Part shown: piece by piece, positions 45,147-54,438 of the stretch
Layout: every line of letters starts with the position of its first letter
How positions within the stretch are numbered: position 1 is the first letter of the stretch
Origin: Bermanella sp034111105
GTDB lineage: Bacteria > Pseudomonadota > Gammaproteobacteria > Pseudomonadales > Oceanobacteraceae
NCBI GenBank assembly: GCA_034111105.1
Contig: JAWUXY010000006.1
Coordinates: forward strand, 1-54,546
Direction: 5' to 3'
Length of the DNA: 54,546 bases
Translations under genes and position numbers: made by a program
Notes under the pieces: model-generated
Databases searched by the model: none
Told to the model about the DNA's origin: nothing
The model's input: the letters and a program-made list of their open reading frames with translations, nothing else

Positions 45147-46169
45147 CTATTTGATCAGTATAGTATTGCGATAACGCTTAGGCGTTGTACCCGTCCAGCG
45201 CTTAAATGCACGTTGAAATGCGCTTTGCTCAGAAAATCCCAAACGCTCACTGATATACAAAACACTATTTTGAGTTTGCCTTAAATACGTTAAAGCCAGC
45301 TCTTTGCGAATGGCATCTAATACTTGGCTATAACTGGTGCCGTATTCTTGTAATTTTCTTTGGGAACTGCGCACACTTAAGTTTAAGTAGCTTGAAACCT
45401 CTTCAATATCTGGTACATGGCTTGGCAGTGTCTTCACAACATAGTCTTTAATGACCTCAAGAGGTGAGGTAAAGGTTTGCTCTTCAAGCAGAGATTGGGC
45501 GTGTTTGACTAAAACATTGTGAGTTTCGGTATCACTTTTTCGAAGCGGAACTTCGAGTAATTCATTATTAACTTCAAGACCATTAAATTCAGCATCAAAC
45601 AAAACTGAGCATTGAAAATAGCGTTCATAGTTGGATACATTCGCGTGAGCTTTATGAGTAAAATAAACGGCGTTGGGGGCATAATTAAGATTATTGGTCA
45701 CGTCCCTTGCAAGACTTACCAAACCAGTGACAATTTGCTCAGCAAAATGATAACTACAGTTATAGGCTGGTACCCACTGTAGCGTAGTCACCCCACCCTG
45801 ACAAAATTGTAACGGCGCGCCCATATTTCCAGAAAGTGACTGAAAGCGATATTGTGCCTCAATGGCCGCCTGAAAGTTTTGGGCAGTTGAAGCAATAAAT
45901 CCTAAAACCCCCCAGCGCCCTGCCTCAACTTGTTGCCCATGGTCAAAGCCTAACATAGGGTTATCCAAGTGTTTACTCAGATAAGCCAGCAACGCTTCAT
46001 AGCGCTGCACGTCAATTAGCAAGCGGCTATCGTTCAATTGGTCTTCTGATAAACTGCATACTTTACGCATATTATGACGCGCTAACCCATGGCGCTCACC
46101 AAAATTAATCACAGAGCGTACAAGCTGGATAGCGGTTTTGGGGGAGAACTGCGACTGGTCATGTTTCAT
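45147..46169 (-). CDS. AraC family transcriptional regulator (OruR/ArgR-like N terminus)
   Basis: A 340-residue regulator. The N-terminal domain (about 10-200, including NPMLGFDHGQQVEAGRWGVL) is the arabinose-binding-like type seen in OruR-group regulators. The C-terminal double helix-turn-helix (about 240-335) contains VRSSQRKLQEYGTSYSQVLD and SERLGFSEQSAFQRAFKRWT followed by GTTPKRYR. I use the ATG at 46169; a GTG 24 bases upstream is also open. It is on the same strand as, and just upstream of, the BASS-SDR-propeller-MFS genes, which it probably controls. Confidence 0.88.
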   Translation of the reverse strand: MKHDQSQFSPKTAIQLVRSVINFGERHGLARHNMRKVCSLSEDQLNDSRLLIDVQRYEALLAYLSKHLDNPMLGFDHGQQVEAGRWGVLGFIASTAQNFQAAIEAQYRFQSLSGNMGAPLQFCQGGVTTLQWVPAYNCSYHFAEQIVTGLVSLARDVTNNLNYAPNAVYFTHKAHANVSNYERYFQCSVLFDAEFNGLEVNNELLEVPLRKSDTETHNVLVKHAQSLLEEQTFTSPLEVIKDYVVKTLPSHVPDIEEVSSYLNLSVRSSQRKLQEYGTSYSQVLDAIRKELALTYLRQTQNSVLYISERLGFSEQSAFQRAFKRWTGTTPKRYRNTILIK

Positions 46170-46196
46170 GACCGTATTAAAGCAAAATGGCACTAA

Positions 46197-46206
46197 GAGT
46201 CAATTT
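46197..46206. promoter_or_regulatory. Second copy of the GAGTCAATTT motif, upstream of the AraC gene
   Basis: It is identical over ten bases to the motif at 45122-45131 and sits about 28 bases upstream of the ATG, or 4 bases upstream of the alternative GTG. An AAGTCAT follows 8-9 bases later (46211). This may be an autoregulatory half-site. Confidence 0.35.
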
Positions 46207-46286
46207 ATTCAAGTCATCATGCCTATACATGATTGATTCACCATCAAGAACAAATATGACCCTAGTAAAACCTTATGGCTCAATTG

Positions 46287-48233
46287 TTATAACTTAAACC
46301 TTGAAACCAACCCGGATAATTCAAACGACAAATTCCCTAAGGCCGCCGAGTTTTGCTTAAGTTGATCTGAGCTTTCATTCGCATTCACTGCGCCTTCATT
46401 AATGCTCACAATATTACGCTGAATTTCTTCACCTACTTGATATTGTTCTTCCGCTGCTGCAGCGATTTGAGTGGTCATATCACGAATTGTCGAAACCGAC
46501 GATTGAATTGATTCAAACACTTTGCGCGTATTTTCAGTGGCTTCAACTGTTTCACGCGAATGCTCAATACTGCTGGCTAATTTGCCGGATACATTTTGTG
46601 TTTGGCTCGTAAGGTTAGACAATAAATTATCAATCTCTTCTGTGGATTCAGCCGTTTTACCTGCCAGTGTTCTTACTTCATCTGCCACCACAGCAAAACC
46701 TCGACCTTGCTCACCTGCGCGAGCGGCCTCAATAGCCGCGTTCAGCGCCAATAAGTTCGTCTGTTCTGCAATACCACGAATGGTATCTAAGATACTGGTG
46801 ATGTTTGCGCTTTGATCCACCAGCGCACTCATGGCTTGATTTGAATCATTAATCACAGCCACTAAACTATCTACCGAACGAGCCGTGCCTTCAATAAAAC
46901 CTTGGCCTTCCTGTACATATTTCTGGCTCTCGTCGGCAGCAGTAGCCGTCTCGCCGCAATTTTTTGCGACTTCATTTGACGTCGCGACCATTTCATCAAA
47001 GGCTGTCGAAACCTGCTCAATGGCTTTTACTTGCTGATTCGCAATGGTGTCTAAACGATTCGATAATTCATTTGCTTGATCCGCTTGTTCTTTAACACCG
47101 CTGGCACTGTCCCTTATTTCAGTTACCAAGGTATGCACAATACTAATAAATTGATTAAAAGCTTTTGCCATTAAGCCCGTTTCATCATTAGATTTAATCA
47201 TCATGCGCTTTGTTAAATCCCCCTCACCTTGCGCGACTTCATCCATACCTTCGGTGACACGTTGCATTGGTTTAGTTATGATGCCTGTCATCCAATAACC
47301 TAAGCAGATAAATGCCACTACCAACACAATACTAATGATCAACATGGATAACTCTAAAACATTTGTAGCAGCGAACACTTCACTGGTCGGTTTTAACCCG
47401 ATAAATTTCCAACCAATAACAGGTGAAGTATGGACAGATGCAAACCAAGACCTGCCGGCTAATTCTACTTCAGTGAAGTCAGACGTTGTTGCAAGTCTTT
47501 TGTAATCGTCATTGATCTCCGACAGTATTTTAAAGTTGTTATCCGGCACCGCCGAGTCTGCAAGCACTCGACCGGTTTCTTCAACCAAAATCACGTAGCC
47601 TTCATCCCCAAATTTGATTTCATTAACCATATTGGTTAACTTGCTTAAGGTGACATCAATACCCACGGCACCAATCAAACCATCGACTGCTGTAAACGTA
47701 TGTGTATAGCCTAAAATGGGCGCGCCACTGGTAAAGTCTCGATATGCAGGCGTACGCACAGGGCTATTCATTTTTGATTTAGCCGATGAATACCAAGGGC
47801 GTACAGTCGGGTCATAAGTGGACATGTCTTCTTGTGGCCATTGAATATAGCCACCGTCATCTAGCCCTAGGTATACATAGGTAAGATCTTTGTGTGTTTC
47901 ACCAAATGTGGCAAGCAAACGATACGCACTGGCTTCAATTTCTGAGTTACCAAGCGCATTCATAGGTGGCATGTTCGCCCCCTTATAGTTGGTAATCGTA
48001 TTATCTAGCGCCTTAATAGGCACAGAATTCGCCAAAAATTTTACATCTTCAGCCAGGCCGCCTAAATACAAACTAAAGGTCTGATCAATTTTTTGAATTT
48101 CAGCAATACTGCTTTCTTTAAAGCCGTCAACGGCATTGGCCCTAAATTCGTGGGCAGCCATGAACGCCACAATGGCCACAGGTAGCACCACAGCTGAAAC
48201 TAATAAGATGAGAAAGCGGAATCGTATGGTCAT
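46287..48233 (-). CDS. Methyl-accepting chemotaxis protein with dCache sensor
   Basis: A 648-residue chemoreceptor. The first helix (about 7-27) is followed by a double-Cache periplasmic domain (about 35-285, with DPTVRPWYSSAKS and FTAVDGLIGAVGIDVTLSKL, typical of amino-acid or amine sensors). A second helix (about 290-312), HAMP (about 313-365) and the signalling coil follow, with tip IAEQTNLLALNAAIEAARAG and FAVVADEVRTLAGKT. It ends SGLVSRFKL with no CheR-binding tail. AGAGAT precedes the ATG. It is on the same strand as clpB but separated by a terminator. Confidence 0.93.
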   Translation of the reverse strand: MTIRFRFLILLVSAVVLPVAIVAFMAAHEFRANAVDGFKESSIAEIQKIDQTFSLYLGGLAEDVKFLANSVPIKALDNTITNYKGANMPPMNALGNSEIEASAYRLLATFGETHKDLTYVYLGLDDGGYIQWPQEDMSTYDPTVRPWYSSAKSKMNSPVRTPAYRDFTSGAPILGYTHTFTAVDGLIGAVGIDVTLSKLTNMVNEIKFGDEGYVILVEETGRVLADSAVPDNNFKILSEINDDYKRLATTSDFTEVELAGRSWFASVHTSPVIGWKFIGLKPTSEVFAATNVLELSMLIISIVLVVAFICLGYWMTGIITKPMQRVTEGMDEVAQGEGDLTKRMMIKSNDETGLMAKAFNQFISIVHTLVTEIRDSASGVKEQADQANELSNRLDTIANQQVKAIEQVSTAFDEMVATSNEVAKNCGETATAADESQKYVQEGQGFIEGTARSVDSLVAVINDSNQAMSALVDQSANITSILDTIRGIAEQTNLLALNAAIEAARAGEQGRGFAVVADEVRTLAGKTAESTEEIDNLLSNLTSQTQNVSGKLASSIEHSRETVEATENTRKVFESIQSSVSTIRDMTTQIAAAAEEQYQVGEEIQRNIVSINEGAVNANESSDQLKQNSAALGNLSFELSGLVSRFKL

Positions 48234-48336
48234 AGCGAATCTCTAAAACAAAAAAAGACTACCTTTAGGTATAGACCACTTATTCGTTATAGGCAGGTTT
48301 TAGATGACTTTTAGCTGTTTTACCCTTATTAAACAT

Positions 48337-48371
48337 AAAAAAACCCGCAAAGTTTGAGCTTTACGGGTTAC
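48337..48371 (-). terminator. Intrinsic terminator after clpB
   Basis: On the minus strand AACCCGTAAAG pairs with CTTTGCGGGTT (one mismatch) around a six-base loop, followed by seven T. It lies about 20 bases after the clpB stop. Confidence 0.88.
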
Positions 48372-48391
48372 TAAAAGAGACGTACGTACTT

Positions 48392-51010
48392 TTAATGAAC
48401 GGTTTGCTTCACCACAAAGGTTAATGCATCGCCTTCAACATCCGCCACGATATGATCACCGCTGACAAACTTGCCCGACAATATGTCTTGAGCCAGCGGA
48501 TTTTCAATCCAACGCTGAATACTGCGTCGTAGAGGTCGTGCGCCATACACAGGGTCATAACCTTGCTCGACTAAACGCTCGATGGCTTCATTGCTTAGCT
48601 CCATGGTTAACTCACGCTCTTTTAATCGCTTACGCAGTTGATCCAACTGGATATCGGCTATACCTCGAATTTGCGAGCGCTGTAATGGATGGAACACCAC
48701 CACTTCGTCAATACGGTTAATAAACTCAGGTCGAAAATGGCCGCCAACAATATCCATCACCGCCATCTTCATATCTTCGTATTCGCTCTCTGATTGCTCT
48801 TTGCCCTCATTTGCTTGACTCAATGTTTGAATCACATCACTGCCAAGGTTTGATGTCATCACCAGCACGGTATTTTTAAAATCCACCGTGCGACCTTGCC
48901 CATCGGTTAGCTGACCATCATCCAGAACCTGTAACAAAATATTAAACACATCTGGGTGCGCTTTTTCCACTTCATCTAGCAGAATTACGCTATAAGGCTT
49001 GCGACGTACGTGTTCGGTTAAGTAACCGCCCTCTTCGTAACCCACATAACCAGGGGGCGCTCCAATTAAACGCGCCACGCTGTGTTTTTCCATAAACTCC
49101 GACATATCAACACGAACCATGGCGTCTTGTGAATCAAACATGAAATTCGCCAACGCTTTACATAATTCTGTTTTACCCACGCCCGTTGGGCCTAAAAACA
49201 AGAAGCTACCATTAGGACGACGAGGATCACTTAAACCGGCGCGGCTTCTGCGTACCGCGTTGGATACCGCAACAATGGCATCATGTTGACCCACAACATG
49301 CTTATGCAGCTCTTCTTCCATACGCAGTAATTTATCACGCTCCCCTTCTAGCATTTTGGTAACGGGCACACCTGTCCATTTTGAAACCACTTCTGCTATT
49401 TCTTCTTCGGTGACGCGGTTACGCAGCAAGGTGAAATCGTTATTGCCTTTTGCCGCTTCTTCGGCTGAATCAATTTGTTTTTCAAGTTCAGGAATGGTGC
49501 CGTATTGCAATTCCGACATACGCTGTAAATCACCTGCGCGACGGGATTGCTCCATTTCTACTTTGGCTTCTTCAAGTTTTTCTTTGGCTTGCTTAGAGCC
49601 CTCTAAAATAAGCTTTTCTTTTTTCCAGACTTCTTCAAGCTCAATGTATTCATGGCCAAGACGATTGATTTCTTGGTTTATTTCACTTAACCGCTTTATT
49701 GAACTGGCATCGTTTTCTTTATTAAGCGCTTCACGTTCAATTTTTAATTGAATTAAGCGGCGCTCTAACCGATCCATTTCTTCTGGCTTGCTGTCTATTT
49801 CCATTCGAATAATAGATGCGGCTTCGTCAATCAGATCAATGGCCTTATCAGGTAATTGGCGGTCAGTAATATAGCGAGTCGATAACTTTGCCGCAGCAAT
49901 AATGGCAGTATCGGTAATTTGTACACCATGGTGAACTTCGTAGCGCTCTTTTAGGCCACGTAAAATAGCAATGGTGTCTTCTTCGTTAGGCTCATCGACC
50001 ATGACTTTTTGAAAACGGCGCTCTAACGCCGCATCTTTTTCAAGGTATTCACGGTATTCATCTAACGTGGTCGCGCCCACACAATGCAATTCACCACGGC
50101 TCAATGCTGGCTTCAACATGTTACCAGCATCCAGTGCACCATCTGTTTTGCCTGCACCAACCATAGTATGAATTTCATCAATGAATAAAATGATATTGCC
50201 TTCTTGCTTACTTACTTCTTTTAATACATTTTTCAAGCGCTCTTCAAAGTCACCCCGAAACTTTGCACCGGCGAGTAAAGTGCCCATATCAAGCGATAAT
50301 ATTTGTTTGTTTTTTAGGCCTTCAGGCACTTCGCCATTCACAATGCGCTGTGCAAGTCCTTCGATGATTGCGGTTTTACCTACACCAGGTGAACCAATTA
50401 AAATGGGATTATTTTTCGTGCGACGTTGCAATACCTGAATGGTACGACGAATTTCGTCATCACGACCAATAACAGGATCCAGTTTGCCTTCAGCCGCTCG
50501 TGCGGTTAAATCCACTGTAAACTTATTTAACGCTTCACGGTTATCTTCCGCATTTGGATCATTCACTGATTCACCTTGGCGTACAGCATCAATAGCACGC
50601 TCTATATTTTCTTTATTTAAATTAAATTCGGCTAATACTTTGCCTGCTTCACCTTTGTCTTCTAATGCGGCCAACAGAACAAGATCACTGGAAATATATT
50701 GATCTCCTCGTTTTTGTGCCAAACGATCGGTTAAGTTTAAAACGCGGCCAAGCTCGGGTGCCAAACTTAAATTACCATCAGGTGATGACACCTTTGCGAG
50801 CTGATCAAGCTTTTCATTTAGCTTTGTCTTTAACTGCGTTACCTGAACGCTTAAGCCTTGTAATAAGGGACGAATACCGCCTGGGGTTTGATCCAGTAGT
50901 GCCAATAATAAGTGTAATGTATCAATTTGGTTATGGTCTTGACCCAAAGCCAAAGACTGCGCGTCAGAAAGTGCTTGCTGTAAAGAGCTTGTAAATTTAT
51001 CCATTCGCAT
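48392..51010 (-). CDS. clpB: ATP-dependent disaggregase ClpB
   Basis: A Hsp100 chaperone that pulls proteins from aggregates with DnaK. An N-terminal Clp repeat domain (about 1-145) precedes the first AAA+ module with GSPGVGKTAIIEGLAQRI. A long coiled-coil middle domain (about 405-525) follows, then the second AAA+ module with GPTGVGKTELCKALA and a GYVGYEEGG pore loop. The end segment is VYGARPLRRSIQRWIENPLA. At 872 residues it is slightly longer than Escherichia coli ClpB (857). The start MRMDKFT matches the Escherichia coli start and has GAGGA upstream; a second ATG two codons later corresponds to other annotations. A sigma32-like promoter lies just upstream. Confidence 0.97.
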   Translation of the reverse strand: MRMDKFTSSLQQALSDAQSLALGQDHNQIDTLHLLLALLDQTPGGIRPLLQGLSVQVTQLKTKLNEKLDQLAKVSSPDGNLSLAPELGRVLNLTDRLAQKRGDQYISSDLVLLAALEDKGEAGKVLAEFNLNKENIERAIDAVRQGESVNDPNAEDNREALNKFTVDLTARAAEGKLDPVIGRDDEIRRTIQVLQRRTKNNPILIGSPGVGKTAIIEGLAQRIVNGEVPEGLKNKQILSLDMGTLLAGAKFRGDFEERLKNVLKEVSKQEGNIILFIDEIHTMVGAGKTDGALDAGNMLKPALSRGELHCVGATTLDEYREYLEKDAALERRFQKVMVDEPNEEDTIAILRGLKERYEVHHGVQITDTAIIAAAKLSTRYITDRQLPDKAIDLIDEAASIIRMEIDSKPEEMDRLERRLIQLKIEREALNKENDASSIKRLSEINQEINRLGHEYIELEEVWKKEKLILEGSKQAKEKLEEAKVEMEQSRRAGDLQRMSELQYGTIPELEKQIDSAEEAAKGNNDFTLLRNRVTEEEIAEVVSKWTGVPVTKMLEGERDKLLRMEEELHKHVVGQHDAIVAVSNAVRRSRAGLSDPRRPNGSFLFLGPTGVGKTELCKALANFMFDSQDAMVRVDMSEFMEKHSVARLIGAPPGYVGYEEGGYLTEHVRRKPYSVILLDEVEKAHPDVFNILLQVLDDGQLTDGQGRTVDFKNTVLVMTSNLGSDVIQTLSQANEGKEQSESEYEDMKMAVMDIVGGHFRPEFINRIDEVVVFHPLQRSQIRGIADIQLDQLRKRLKERELTMELSNEAIERLVEQGYDPVYGARPLRRSIQRWIENPLAQDILSGKFVSGDHIVADVEGDALTFVVKQTVH

Positions 51011-51044
51011 CTAAATATTCCTCATGCATTTCTCGTTAGCTTAG

Positions 51045-51073
51045 TAATGGTGGCACTGACGATCTTTTTCAAG
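51045..51073 (-). promoter_or_regulatory. Heat-shock (sigma32-type) promoter of clpB
   Basis: On the minus strand CTTGAAA (51067-51073) is followed after 13 bases by CCACCATTA (51045-51053), close to the sigma32 consensus CTTGAAA-N(11-17)-CCCCAT. It is positioned 35 bases before the clpB start, as expected for a heat-shock gene. Confidence 0.8.
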
Positions 51074-51112
51074 GAACAGCCATTGACCTGCATCAAATAA
51101 TAGGGATTTCTG

Positions 51113-51118
51113 TATAAT
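51113..51118 (+). promoter_or_regulatory. -10 element upstream of the DMT gene
   Basis: A perfect TATAAT in the clpB/DMT divergent region, plus strand, preceded by TG. The best -35 candidate TTGACC (51083-51088) is too far (24 bases), so the -10 is strong but the -35 is uncertain. The predicted start leaves a leader of about 20-32 bases before the DMT gene. Confidence 0.5.
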
Positions 51119-51156
51119 AGTCGCCCTTCTACCATCTATCGAATGTGCTGCTGTCT

Positions 51157-52014
51157 ATGCCAAACAATGTGATCCAAGGTGCCTTACTTATTCTGCTAGG
51201 TGAAGCTCTATTGTCTATCATGGGCGCCATCATCAAACACCTAAGCCATGACATGCCAACCGAGCACATTGTGTTTTATCGCAACCTATTTGGCCTAATC
51301 ATGCTGGTGCCTATTATTATGCATAACGGTATCTCACAACTTAAAACCTCTGTTTGGCACCTGCATCTTTTACGCGCAGCTGTCGGGCTTAGTGCCATGT
51401 ATGGCTTTTTCTATGTCATTGGCAACATGCCATTGGCAGAAGCGTTTTTGGTAAAACTTACCAGTCCTTTTTTCATGCCAATCGTCGCCGCTATTTGGCT
51501 AGGTGAATCGATTAAAGCAAAAACAGGCTGGGCAATTGCAATTGGCTTTATTGGCGTGATGTTTATTTTACGCCCAGGCACAGACCAATTTACGCCAGTG
51601 GCCTTGATCGGTATTGGTGCCGCAGCGCTGGCCAGCATAGCTAAGGTCTGTATTCGTCGGATGAGCATGACTGAGTCCAGCGTGCGTATTGTGTTCTACT
51701 TCGGGGCAATTGGTACGATACTGTCTATGATTCCACTTTTTTGGACTCCGTTTTGGCCAACAGCCGATCATTGGCCTTGGATTGCTCTAATGGGCTTAGT
51801 CGCCACTTGCGGTCAACTTGCCCTCACACGGGCCTATCGCATAGCAAACCCCGGCCAAATTGGCCCTTACGTGTATAGCTCAGTAGTGTATGGTGCTACC
51901 TTAGGCTGGATTTTTTGGGGTGAAGCATTATTGCTCACCACTGTTATCGGCAGTGCGCTTATTATTGTGGCAGGCCTATGGAATGTCAGTGGCAAAAAGA
52001 CTGAATCCGTTTAG
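51157..52014 (+). CDS. EamA/DMT family transporter
   Basis: A 285-residue inner-membrane protein with ten predicted helices in two EamA halves. The repeated theme is seen in FYRNLFGLIMLVPI, the MPLAEAFLVKLTSPFFMPIV segment and GEALLLTTVIGSALIIVAG. Such proteins export or exchange small metabolites; the substrate cannot be told. A GTG four codons upstream is open too, but the ATG is chosen as the more usual codon; neither has a clear ribosome binding site. It is divergent from clpB. Confidence 0.83.
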   Translation: MPNNVIQGALLILLGEALLSIMGAIIKHLSHDMPTEHIVFYRNLFGLIMLVPIIMHNGISQLKTSVWHLHLLRAAVGLSAMYGFFYVIGNMPLAEAFLVKLTSPFFMPIVAAIWLGESIKAKTGWAIAIGFIGVMFILRPGTDQFTPVALIGIGAAALASIAKVCIRRMSMTESSVRIVFYFGAIGTILSMIPLFWTPFWPTADHWPWIALMGLVATCGQLALTRAYRIANPGQIGPYVYSSVVYGATLGWIFWGEALLLTTVIGSALIIVAGLWNVSGKKTESV

Positions 52015-52089
52015 CCAACAAGGTCAGTTCGCTTCCATACTTTATAGCGCAGCTGCTAAACTTAATGATTGTGCTTAAGAAAATGATTA

Positions 52090-52881
52090 ATGATTAAATA
52101 CCTAATCAAACTTGCTGTTATCATTTGCATACTGAACAGCCAACTGACCTTAGCGAACCAAATTGAGGTAAAAGTAGGTGGCTATTTGTTTCCGCCGTTT
52201 ATTGATATGGACGGTAAAAACACATATGGCCTCACCATTGACCTCATTGAACTACTGAACCAACAGCAATCTGAATATCATTTTAAATTCATACCAACCA
52301 GCCCCAAGCGCCGCTATATAGATTTCAAGAATAATGTCTTTGATGCGTTATTTTTTGAAAACATTAATTGGAGCTGGCAGCAATATGACATCAACGCTAG
52401 CAACGTATTTTTATCCGGCGGTGAAGCTTTTTTTACACAAAAAACCAAAAACCGAAATAAAAGCTACTTAAGAGACCTTAAAGGTAAAAATATTGTCGCG
52501 ATACTGGGTTACCATTACCATTTTTTAAACAACATCACCGATGTTAAAACCCTAAAAAAGCATTTCGACATCACTCTGGTAAACTCCCCCAAGACCGTCA
52601 TGAATCAAATTACTAATGATAAAGCGGATATTGGTATCGCTGCACACTCATATTTACAGCAACAAATTAAGTTAGATCCAACATTAATCGATAGCCTCCT
52701 CATTAGCGATGAGTTTGATCAAATTTACGAGCACACCATTTTAATTAGAAGAAGCCACCCTCTAAATGTGAAAACGATTAACACGCTATTAAGTAAAATA
52801 AGAAACAATGGCTCTCTTGCCTTATTACTTGAAAAGTATGGCCTCTCAGTGTTAAAAGCTATATCGCCTAAAGACAATTAA
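52090..52881 (+). CDS. Periplasmic solute-binding-like protein (SBP family 3)
   Basis: A 263-residue protein with a signal peptide cleaved near LTLA-NQ (residue 22). The mature part begins IEVKVGGYLFPPFIDMDG, followed by YGLTIDLIELLN, and later DLKGKNIVAILGYHY, typical of family 3 amino-acid-binding folds. No permease or ATPase gene is next to it, so it may be an orphan sensor or a stand-alone binding protein. Its codon use is more AT-rich than neighbours. The ribosome binding site is weak (TTAAGAAAA). Confidence 0.72.
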   Translation: MIKYLIKLAVIICILNSQLTLANQIEVKVGGYLFPPFIDMDGKNTYGLTIDLIELLNQQQSEYHFKFIPTSPKRRYIDFKNNVFDALFFENINWSWQQYDINASNVFLSGGEAFFTQKTKNRNKSYLRDLKGKNIVAILGYHYHFLNNITDVKTLKKHFDITLVNSPKTVMNQITNDKADIGIAAHSYLQQQIKLDPTLIDSLLISDEFDQIYEHTILIRRSHPLNVKTINTLLSKIRNNGSLALLLEKYGLSVLKAISPKDN

Positions 52882-52986
52882 CGGCCCATAACAAAATACA
52901 AAGCGAATTGTCAGATATAGCCAATTATCAAAGCAAACCGAACAAGGTAAAGTGAGTCATCTACTAAAATAAGAAGTCACCTCAAT

Positions 52987-53940
52987 ATGTCGGCATTTAC
53001 TGAACTTACATCGCACCTAAACTTACCCGTCATTTGCGCCCCCATGTTTTTGGTCAGCACGCCTAAGCTTGTTATCGAATGTTGCAAAAATGGGGTTATT
53101 GGGAGTTTTCCAGCATTGAATATTCGACCACAAGAGAAACTTGATGAATGGCTCACGCAGATATCAAGCACGCTTAGCGACTACGCAGCCGAAAACCCAA
53201 TGGCAAACGTTGCACCTTTTGCGGTTAACCAAGTAGTTCACCCATCAAACTCACGTTTGATGGCCGACCATGCGCTTATTAAAAAACACAAAGTCCCCCT
53301 TGTGATTACAAGCCAAGGGGACCCAACCGCCATTGTAAAAGACGTACACAGCTGGGGCGGTATGGTATTTCACGATATAATCAAAACCCAGCACGCTAAA
53401 AAAGCAGTCGCTGCGGGTGTTGATGGCATCATTGTGGTGGCCGCAGGTGCAGGTGGCCATGGGGGTACATTAAACCCTTTTGCACTTATCCGAGAGATAC
53501 GTGAGTTCTGGCAAGGCCCACTCATATTAGCGGGAGCCATTAACGACGGTCACAGCATACGCGCTGCCGAAGTACTGGGCGCAGACATGGTTTATATGGG
53601 TACGCGCTTTATCGCCACACAAGAGGCACAAGTCCCTCAAGACTACAAAGAGATGCTCATCAACAGTGAAATAGACGACATCATTTACAGTGACCATTTT
53701 ACCGGAGTGCACGCCAACTATTTAAAAGCATCCGTTGAAAATGCTGGCATTGACGTCAGCGCCCTAACCGCAAAAGATAAAGTCGACTTAGACTTAGGGT
53801 CGGGTAATAGCTGGAAAGAGATTTGGAGCGCAGGCCATGGCGTAGGCGGCATACACGACGTCGTAAGTGTGAAACAATTAGTTGATAACCTAACAACCGA
53901 ATATAAACAGGCCTGTGATCGAAAGCCTTTCGCTCAATAA
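52987..53940 (+). CDS. Nitronate monooxygenase family protein
   Basis: A 317-residue FMN-dependent TIM-barrel enzyme of the NPD/2-nitropropane dioxygenase family. Motifs are LPVICAPMFLVSTPKLVIEC near the N terminus, VDGIIVVAAGAGGHGG (phosphate/FMN binding, with the catalytic histidine region) and LGADMVYMGTRFIATQEA. It oxidises alkyl nitronates or related compounds; the natural substrate is unresolved for most members. It ends nine bases before the thioesterase gene, which suggests a two-gene unit. The ribosome binding site is unclear. Confidence 0.87.
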   Translation: MSAFTELTSHLNLPVICAPMFLVSTPKLVIECCKNGVIGSFPALNIRPQEKLDEWLTQISSTLSDYAAENPMANVAPFAVNQVVHPSNSRLMADHALIKKHKVPLVITSQGDPTAIVKDVHSWGGMVFHDIIKTQHAKKAVAAGVDGIIVVAAGAGGHGGTLNPFALIREIREFWQGPLILAGAINDGHSIRAAEVLGADMVYMGTRFIATQEAQVPQDYKEMLINSEIDDIIYSDHFTGVHANYLKASVENAGIDVSALTAKDKVDLDLGSGNSWKEIWSAGHGVGGIHDVVSVKQLVDNLTTEYKQACDRKPFAQ

Positions 53941-53949
53941 GGAAGCAGC

Positions 53950-54396
53950 ATGACACCCAAGCAACGCTTTTTAGAAGAATACGCCGTCACTGTTAAGCAA
54001 GACGTCATTTGGGGGGACATGGATGCATTCAACCATGTAAACAACACCGTTTATTTTCGGTACTTTGAAGACGCGCGCATGGCTTTTTTCGAAAAAACCG
54101 GCGTCATGGGGCACATGGAAACCACTAACATTGGCCCTATCCTCGCCAGCACACAATGCCAATTCCGTGCACCCATCAACTATCCAGATCGCATATTAAT
54201 AGGGGCACGCATTAAAGAAATATCTGAAAAGCGCTTTACCATGGAATATGGCGTTTACAGTGAACAACAAGATACACTCGCCGCCAAAGGTGAAGGCATG
54301 GTGGTGTACTACGATTATCAACAAAGTAAAAGCTGTGAAATACCCGATGAAATTCGAGAGAAATTCAATCAACTACAAGCCGCTAAACATCATTAG
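53950..54396 (+). CDS. Acyl-CoA thioesterase, 4HBT/YbgC-FadM type
   Basis: A 148-residue hotdog-fold thioesterase. The family signature WGDMDAFNHVNNTVYFRYFE (21-40) contains the catalytic aspartate region (D23/D25) and HVNN. Such enzymes hydrolyse acyl-CoAs in fatty-acid breakdown. GGAAG precedes the ATG. It follows the nitronate monooxygenase gene by nine bases and probably shares its transcript. Confidence 0.88.
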   Translation: MTPKQRFLEEYAVTVKQDVIWGDMDAFNHVNNTVYFRYFEDARMAFFEKTGVMGHMETTNIGPILASTQCQFRAPINYPDRILIGARIKEISEKRFTMEYGVYSEQQDTLAAKGEGMVVYYDYQQSKSCEIPDEIREKFNQLQAAKHH

Positions 54397-54438
54397 GTCG
54401 AATAACTAACAAACAAACATAAAAAAACCGGATTTAAA

